Source: Sphingobacteriales bacterium (GTDB lineage Bacteria > Bacteroidota > Bacteroidia > Chitinophagales > UBA2359). Taken from it: a stretch of DNA of 42,484 bases. The DNA lies in assembly GCA_016718845.1 (NCBI GenBank), contig JADKCK010000046.1, forward strand, positions 1-42,484. The letters run 5' to 3'. Numbering within the stretch: the first letter of the stretch is position 1; each line of letters begins with the position of its first letter. Positions 7,640 to 16,600 of the stretch are shown here, in pieces. The translations under genes and the position numbers were made by a program. A model generated the notes under the pieces. The model did no database searches and was not told where the DNA came from. It worked only from the letters and a program-made list of their open reading frames with translations.

Positions 7640-10600
7640 CTATCGTATTAACGTAACATTACCCTTATAGCTTTCTTTAACGCCGTCGTTGAAGGTAACA
7701 CTTAGGTAGTATACATACACCCCAAGCTCTTGGTCAGTGCCCTTAAAGGTTCCGTCCCAGCCGTTTGACAGGTTGGTGAATACCTCGCTGTATACCTTTT
7801 GTCCCCAGCGGTTATATACTTGCAGCTCTGCCGTTGTTACGTTGTAGCCCGATATATGGAACACATCGTTTTGGTTATCGCCGTTTGGCGAAAAAGCATT
7901 TGGAATAACAACGGTGTTATTGTTCTCAACACCTACAAAAGCCGTAGCTAAGGCGGTGCAACCATTTTGGTCGGTTATCACAACGGTGTAGGTGGTGGTA
8001 GCTATTGGACTTGCCACTACCGTACCGCAATCGGCACAATTTAAGGTGGTAGCAGGTGTCCATGAGTAGGTAACACCGTTTGTGGGACTTGCCGTTAAAC
8101 TAACACTACCTGCTTGCGTAATGGTGGCAGATGCAGGATCAATGGTAGCCGTTACACTTGTACCTGTTAGGGTAAAAGGAATGCTTGCCCCTGCGCAATC
8201 TTCGGCGGCGTTGTAGGCTTGGGCTTGGTAAGTACCTGCTGTAGTAGCCGTAAAGCTGTTGCCTGTGCCAACTAAATTATTGTCGGCATCGTACCACCTT
8301 ACGGTTATATCTGCTGGCGTATTGGCAACAAAAGGCGTAGTATTGGCTTGCCCAATGCAATACGTTAGGGCAGCGTTGGCAGTTGTGGGGGCAGCGGGTG
8401 GTGTGCAATTACAAACTACTACACTTATGGCAACACTTGCGGGGGTGCTTACGCAACCTGCTGCACTTGTTTCGGTGGCGTAATAGGTGGCAGTTGTGCC
8501 TACCGCCGGGGCAGATGGCGTAAAGCTGTTGCCCGTTGCCACTTGGTTAGTTAAGTCGGCATCGCTATACCATGTAATAGTGCCGCCTGTGTTGGTAGCC
8601 GTTAATGGGCTAATGGGTGCGCCGCTGCAATAAGGTGCAGGAGCAACAATAGTAGGGGCAGCAGCAACTGGGTTAATGCTTAGGGTGGCGGCTGTTCGGG
8701 GGCTTTCGCAGTTGTTGGTGGGGTTGGTAAAGGCAGCATAGTAAGTGCCGGCGGTGCTTGGCGTATAGGTCTCGCCCGTAGCCAAAGCCGTACCGCCTGT
8801 ACTTTGGCTGTACCATGTCACTATGTAATCGGTAGGTGGAGCAGTGGCACTTAAAGCGGTGGGCGTGCTGCCTTCGCAATAAGCCGTTGAGTTAGTAACA
8901 GGAGCCGTTACCGCAGGACAATTGCAATTTACCGCCGCAAAGTTGGCATCTAACACACAATCGTTGGCATCTGTAATAGTAAAAGTGGCGTTGGTGTTGT
9001 TGGCAATGCCGCTTACCACATAGTTGTTACCCGCAGCAGGCGTAATGGTGTAGGTGGTATTGCTAAAAGTATAGGGCGTTTGTCCGCCGTTTATGCTAAT
9101 GGTTAAATCGTAGGTTGTTAGGTCGGTGGCACAAAGGTTATCCACAACCGCTGTAGTTATTGCGGTTCCTTCGGTAAAAGTTACCGTAGTGGGCAAGCTA
9201 CTGCAATTGGCGGTAGTGCTTTCGGTTAGGGCGGTGTAAGTACCTGCTGCTGTGGGGGTAAAGCTGCTGCCTGTACCCACTAAGGTGTTAGCTGCATCGT
9301 ACCAATGTATAACAAAACCTACACCTACGGGCGTTGCCGTTGCCGTAGGGATAGCTGCATCGGCACAATAAAACAAGGCGTTGTTGGCAATTACGGGTGC
9401 ATCTATTGGCGGACAAGCACAACCCAAAGCAGCCGTTGTTAAGTTTGCCGTACAGCCATTGGCATCGGTGATGTTTATATTGGCAGATGCTCCACTTACA
9501 ATACCATCTATGGTAAAGTTACCGCCGCCGTTGTTACTTACTGTTGCGGGCAAAGCACTTACGTTATAGGGCGATGTACCGCCGCTTACCACAATAGGAT
9601 AGCTATAAGTAGCTAAATCGGTGGCACATATAGCCGTCAAAGTATCTATTACAATGGGGCTTGTTTGCGTTAAAACTGCCGTAACGGGTAGGCTCTCGCA
9701 GTTACTTGCTACCTCAATGGTAGTTGCGGTGTATGTACCTGCTGTAGTTGGCGTAAAACAGGGCGTACTGGCTTGTAAAACTTGGTTGCTGTCGTACCAC
9801 CTAATTTCGTATTGGGCATTAGGCAAGGTAACGCATAAGTCGGTGGGGCTGCTACCGCTGCAATAAGTATTGTTTTGCGGGTTGATGGGGCTTGGTATAG
9901 CCCCACAATTACAAACGGCGGGCGTAATAGCCGCACTTTGGGGGCAGTTGGTGGCATCTACAAACGCAAATATGGGGCTTGTGGCACTTATGCCAATACC
10001 CGATACCGTAACGTTGCCACTTCCGTTATCCACAACCACAAAAGGGTTGCCGTTGGCATCGGTGGCGGTGGCAGTATAAGCACCCGAGTAACCCACTACC
10101 GAAAATACCGCTTCGTAGGTGCTTAAGTCGGCAGCACATTGTTGGCTTACTTGCGTGATGATGATTTGGTTGCCCTCGGTTAAAGTAGCTGGCACGCGTA
10201 GGCTGCTACAGTTGGTTCCGTCTTGGTTGGTTTGGGCATAATACGTGCCACTTTGGGCAGGCACAAAACTATTACCGTTGCCCACTATGCTACCGCCTGT
10301 TGCGGCATTGTACCAAACAGTACTAAAACCCGCTGCGGGGGCATCAACAAACAAAGCTACGGGTGCATCGCCAAAACAATAAAACGCATTTTGTGGGTTA
10401 GATGGGGCAGCAACCGTTGGGCAATTGCAATCTACCGTATTTAAGGTAGTACTTAGCGTACAGCCATTGGCATCAACCACATTTACTGTAGCGGCGGTGG
10501 CAGTTGGCACGCCATTTACCGTAAAGTTATTACCGCCGTTGTTAGTTACCGTTAAGCCGTTGGTAGCTGTTAGGTTGTACGATGCAGTTCCGCCACTTAC

Positions 10601-13600
10601 GTCAAGGCTAACATCGTAGCTTAACAAGTTGGCAGCACAGTTGGCAGCACCTTGTTGTACTACTAATTCGGTGGTTTGTGTCAATATAACAGTTGTGCGC
10701 GGACTGTTGCAGTTGGTGGTTGTGTTTAGCATCTCGGCATAATAAGTGCCTGCTGTTGCGGGCGTAAAACTGTTGCCGGTGGCAATAACTGCACCACCTG
10801 CGGGCAAGTTGTACCAATTTATTACAAAACCTGCGGGGGCTGCATCAACACTTATAGTTGTTGCCGATGCCCCAAAACAATAGCTATTGCCCACGGGGTT
10901 AGTGGGGGCAGCCATAGCAGGGCAGTTGCAGTTGGGGGCAGTAATTACCAAAGCAGCCGTCGAGCAGCCTTGAGCATCGGTGGCAGTTAAGCTGCTGTTT
11001 ATGTTGTTGGTTAGGTTAACTATATCAAACGAGCCATTGGCATTAACCGTTACATTGCCCAAAGTAGCACTTAAAGTATAGGGCGATGTACCGCCGCTTA
11101 TATCGCCACTAACCGCATAACTACCTAAATCGGTGGCACAAACGGGAGTGGCATTGTTAATGCTCAATAAAGTATTTTCGGCAGCCACTACAGCAATGGT
11201 TTGCCCAATGCAAAGGCTTGCGTTGTCTTGCAAAGCGGCATAATACGTACCAATGTTGTTTGGCTGATAAACAGCACCCGTTGCCAATTGGTTGCCGCTA
11301 CTTGCCGCATCGAACCACAAAACCGTATAACCCACTGGGGCAGCCGACACGCTAATGGGGTTAGGTGCATCGCCAAAACAAGTGCTTGAGCCTTGCCCAT
11401 TGCTTGCCAAAGGTACAGCGGGGCAGTTACAAACAGGGGCGGTGCTTGTGCCGTTGGTGGTGCAGCCGTTTTGGTCGGTGGCGGTTAGGCTTACGTTGGT
11501 GTTGGTGCTTATGCCACTTACCACAAAGTTACCGCCGCCATTGTTGGTCACTAAATAAGGGGCAGCCGTTAAAGTGTATGTGCCGCCGCCGCCACTTACG
11601 TTAATGGTGGCATCGTAGGTTTGCAAATCTAAAGCACAAGTAGCATTATTTTGGGTGATGATGATTGGACTTGCCGTTGTTAGCTCCACTCCTACCCGAG
11701 TGCTTGCGCAACCCGATGCCGTTTCTATCATCTCGGCATAATATATACCTGCGGCGGGCGGGGTAAAACTGTTACCTGTGGCAATTACTGCGCCACCTGT
11801 GGCGGTGTTGTACCAAGCAATGCTATAGCCCGCAGGGGCGGCAGCTACCGATATAGCCACTGTAGTACCTCCGTTACACATTTCGGCATTTACCCCACCT
11901 GTTGGCGGATTTACGGTTGGGCAATTGCAAGTTGCAGCCGTAGTAGTACCTGTTTGTTGGCAGCCATATTGGTCGGTAGCGGTAAAGTTTATGTTGGTGC
12001 CTGCGGCGATATTACCCAACGAAAACTCATCGTTGCCCAAACTTTGTACGGTGGCGTTGGGCGTAGTAATGGTGTAACTGTTGGGCGTACCGCCACCGCT
12101 TACGCTAATGGTAGCATCGTAGGTAAGCAAATCTGTCGAGCAACTTTGGTCAATTTGGGTAACTACAATCGCACTTGATTCTATTAGCTCCACTCCTACC
12201 CGACTGCTTGTGCAACCCGATGCCGTTTCTATCATCTCGGCATAATAGATGCCTGCGGCGGGCGGGGTAAAACTGTTACCTGTGGCAATGGCTGTGCCAC
12301 CTGTGGCGGTGTTGTACCAAGCAATGCTATAGCCCGCAGGGGCGGCAGCTACCGATATTGCTACTGTAGTACCTCCGTTGCACATAGTGGCATTTACCCC
12401 ACCTGTTGGCGGATTTACCGTTGGACAATTGCAGTTGGGCGCAACCGTTGAGCCTGTTTGTTGGCAGCCGTTGGCGTCGGTTATCGTAAAATTGGCACTT
12501 GTGTTAGTGGCGATATTGCTTATGGTAAAACCGCCACTGCCATTTGGTGTAACCGTTGTTGTTGAGGTAACTACAAAACCACCTGCACCGCCATTAGGTA
12601 TAATGTCGGTGGTATAATTAGTAAGGTCTGATGAACAATTGGTGTTTGCTTGAGTATAGGTGATAGGGGCAGCCTCATCTGCCGTAACGGCAACTACCTC
12701 GCCCACACAACCCGATACGGTTTCGGTATTTGCCGCATAATAAGTACCAAACGATGCAGGCGCAAAGGGGTTTGTTGTACCCACTAAGTTACCGCCATTG
12801 GGTGCGTCGTACCAATTTACGGTATAGCCCAAACCCGGGTCATCAACGCTAATACTTGCGGGTGCATTGCCATTACATGCCGTTGAGTTGGTGGGTGTAA
12901 AAGGTGGGGCGATAAAGGGGCAAGGGCAATCTTGTGGGTTTAGGGCAACACTTAGGCTGCAGCTGGCATCATCAAACAAAGTTACTGTAGCACCGCTGCC
13001 TGTTGCAATACCGCTAATGGTAAATGTGCCGTCGTTGTTGTTAGTGGCGGTATAAGGTGCCGCATCTAGCACATAACCGTTATAACTTCCACCATCTACG
13101 GCAATAATGGTCGCAAAAGTTTGCAAATCGGGACTGCACACAAAACCCGTTTCGGTGGCGGTTAAGGCATCGTATTCGCTAATTACCACTTGTGTGCGCT
13201 CGCTGGTACAGCCGGTGGCATCGTTTATAGTTTCGGCATAATAAGTGCCAATACTTGAGGGCGTAAACGGATTACCCGAACCCACTAAATTGCCATCTGC
13301 GGCGCCATCGTACCAATTTAGGCTATATCCTAGCCCTAAATCCTCCACACCAATAGGGCTTATAGCAGCTCCAGCGCAAATGTTTGGATTACCTAAACTA
13401 ATAGGCGCTACAGGTATATCGTTTACCGTAACCACCACCGACGTTGAATCGGTACAGCCATTACTGTTTTCGGCAACTACATAATAAGTACCTGTGGTGA
13501 TGATGTTGGTAGGGTCGGCTACGGGTGTTGTTAGTGCAGCGTCGGTATACCATGTATATGCGGGGGCTGTGTTGTTGTTATCGGTGGGGCTTAGGGCGTT

Positions 13601-16600
13601 CAAATCAATACCTTGCGCACCATCGTAGCATATTGGGGCAGGGTTGGCAATGGTTGCTAAGTCGGGATTAGGATTTACCGTTATCACTAAACTTGCCGAG
13701 TCGCTACAATTGTTTTGGGTAAGCATAGCCCAATAAGTGGTCGTAGCGTTGGGCGTAACCGACGTTACTACATTACCCACCGAGGGCAAACCGTTGTACC
13801 ACACAACAGGTGCGGGGGCAATGGTGCTTAAATCTATGGTAGTACCGTTGCATATCGGGGGTACTTGCGTGAGCGTTAGGGTAGGTAGGGGCGTTACCGT
13901 AAGCACCACCGAAGCCGAATCGGAACAAGCTCCCTCGGTATATAGTACCCAATAGGTTGTTGTAGTTGTTGGCGATACCGTTGTAACAACATTGCCCAAC
14001 GACGGTGTATTATCGTACCATACCGATGTACCTGTGCCGCCTATCAGGGTGCTTAGGTTAATGCTTGTACCGGCACAAATGGGCGGCGGTGTAGTAATAG
14101 GGGGCAACTGTAGGGGTGCAATATTTATGGTAACACTTGCCGAGTCGGTACAGTTAGTTTGGGTATACAACACCCAATAAGTAGTGTTTGTTGTTGGATT
14201 TACGGTGGTAACAATAGCCCCTTGCGAGGGTATCGCATCGTACCAAACAAACGTACCAGTACCTGTGCCGTTCAACGAAGCCAATGTAACGCTTTGCCCA
14301 GCACAAATAGCGGGCGGCGTATTAACTGTAAAGCTAATTGTGGGGTCTTGGATACTAAACGGTACAACTGCCGAGCAGCCCACGCTATCTGTTATTGTTA
14401 CCGTATAACTAGCTGCGGGTAAATTTTGGGCAGATGCGGCGGTTAAGGTATTATCGTGGCTCCACGTATAATTATAAGGCAGCATCAAGGGGTCTGTATT
14501 GGGTGTTCCACCACTTACGTTTAGCGTTAGGCTGCCATCGGCGGCACCGCAAGCATTGGTGTTAGTAACTGTAGCCACCGAAGCCGTAACGGGCGGAGCT
14601 GCTACAATATCGAAAGTAGTTGTTTTTGTACAATTGCCGTTTCCTTGGTCGGTTAGGGTAACGGTATACGTGCCTGTAGCCAATGGGCTAATAGTGGCAT
14701 TAACCGAGCCAGCAGCGGCGGTAGTGCTGCCACTTGCTGCCCCTGCCCAAGCAATACCATAAGGACCTACACCACCTAACCACTGAATGGTAGCTGTGGC
14801 GGTGGGTGTGCCGGTTGCCACGCAGTTAGGTGTAACATCACCTACAGTTAATTGCACCGCATTTACGGTATTGTTTACCGCAAAATTACCAATGCTCGAG
14901 CAACCTGTCACATTGTCGGTAACACTTACCGAGTACGAGCCAGCCCCTAAGTTAGTGGCATTGTTGCCGTTGGCAGTTGGGGGTTCAATCCAATCAATGG
15001 CGTAATTACCCGAGCCATTGGTAGCGCCCGTTAATTGTATTGCCCCATTATTGCCACAAGTGGCGGGCGTAACGTTGGCATTTATTTCAATGGGTAGATT
15101 AACATTTACCGTAACGGTTTCTTGGTGATAACAATTGCCCGCATTGTTGTAGGCAGTAAAAGTATAGGTAGTAGCGTTTGACAAACCCGACACTGTAGTT
15201 ATTAAACCATTGGGGTTACTTAAGCCAGTTGCGGGTGTCCAAACATAACTTGCCGCATCAACAAAAGCGGGGTTGTTGATGGTTACAGTAAGTGTAATGG
15301 TATCGGTGATGCCGCAAACAGCAGCGGGCGAAGGCGAGATAGTAAAATCGGGGATTGGCTCGACGTGTAACAAAATTTGCACCCAATCGGACCAACCGCA
15401 ACAATCGGATTTAACGCGGTGACGAATGGCATAAACGCCTACGTTGTTAAATACAATGTTAGAAAGCATATCTGTAGGGTTTGCGGGGTTACTTGGGTAA
15501 CTTGAGGGCGTAGGTGCCGGACCGCCTTGTTGCACTACAAACTGCCATTCGTAATCTATACCTGCTTGCAGGGCAACAAAGTTAACCGCATCGCCGGCGC
15601 AAATCTCGAACTCGTTGTTGGTAGGGATTAAAGGTGGGGCGTTGGTATATATCTCGGCAACTGGCACATCATCAAGCACAATATTAACAAAGCCTGCATA
15701 GTTTTGGCTACCGAAGCCAATATCTTGTCTGCCTATGCCCGTATATTGGGTAATTACACTTACGCCGCTTGGTGTTTGCGGGTTGGCGTTAGTACCTAAG
15801 TTCCAACTTTGCGAATTTGGACCCGTATAGGTAATATCTGTATCCACACAACTTTCGCCCGAATAACGGATAACTGGTTGTGCCGAAAGGTTAAAGTTGA
15901 TGATAGATTGCACTAAGGCAGTTCCGTTCACAAATAGGTTTTGTGTTTGTCCAACGTGACCATTTCCACCTGTACCGCCCGTGCCGCCGTTTCCGCCGTT
16001 AGCACCTGTGCCACCTCTGCCATAATCGCGCTCAAGGTTTTCTACGTTTGGGGTAAGGTTTAGTATATTGTCAAAGTCGGGTACAAAGTTTGCGGGATAA
16101 ATTTGGACAAAGCCGATAAAAGGTACATTATATCCCCAAGCGGGGCAATCAATTGCGCAAGGACCGTTGGTACCACCGGCACCGCCTATGCCACCTGTGC
16201 CGCCATTGCCCCCTGTTCCGCCATTACCGCCAATACCTGCAGTGCCGGCGGTGAGGTTTGAGTCGGTAATTTTGGTATTTGCACCGTTGTTCCAGATATA
16301 GGCGCCAAAAGAGCCCCCACCCGAGTAGCCACCTGTGCCACCTGTACCGGCAGTGCCGCCGCCGCCGCCGCCGCCGCCGCCAGCTCCGGCATCGCTGCCA
16401 AGGTCGGCGCTAATATTTATACCTCCAAACGGAGGGTCGGGGAGGTTTGTACCTTCTTGTGCATCTTGTCCGCCGCCGCCGCCGCCACCGCCGCCACCGG
16501 TGCCATTAGTGCCACCTGTAGCGGTAGTACCTGCACCACCGGGTAAAAACAATACGCCAAGGCTTGGGGCAGTTGCGTTTAGGTTTCCGTTAGTGCCGTT

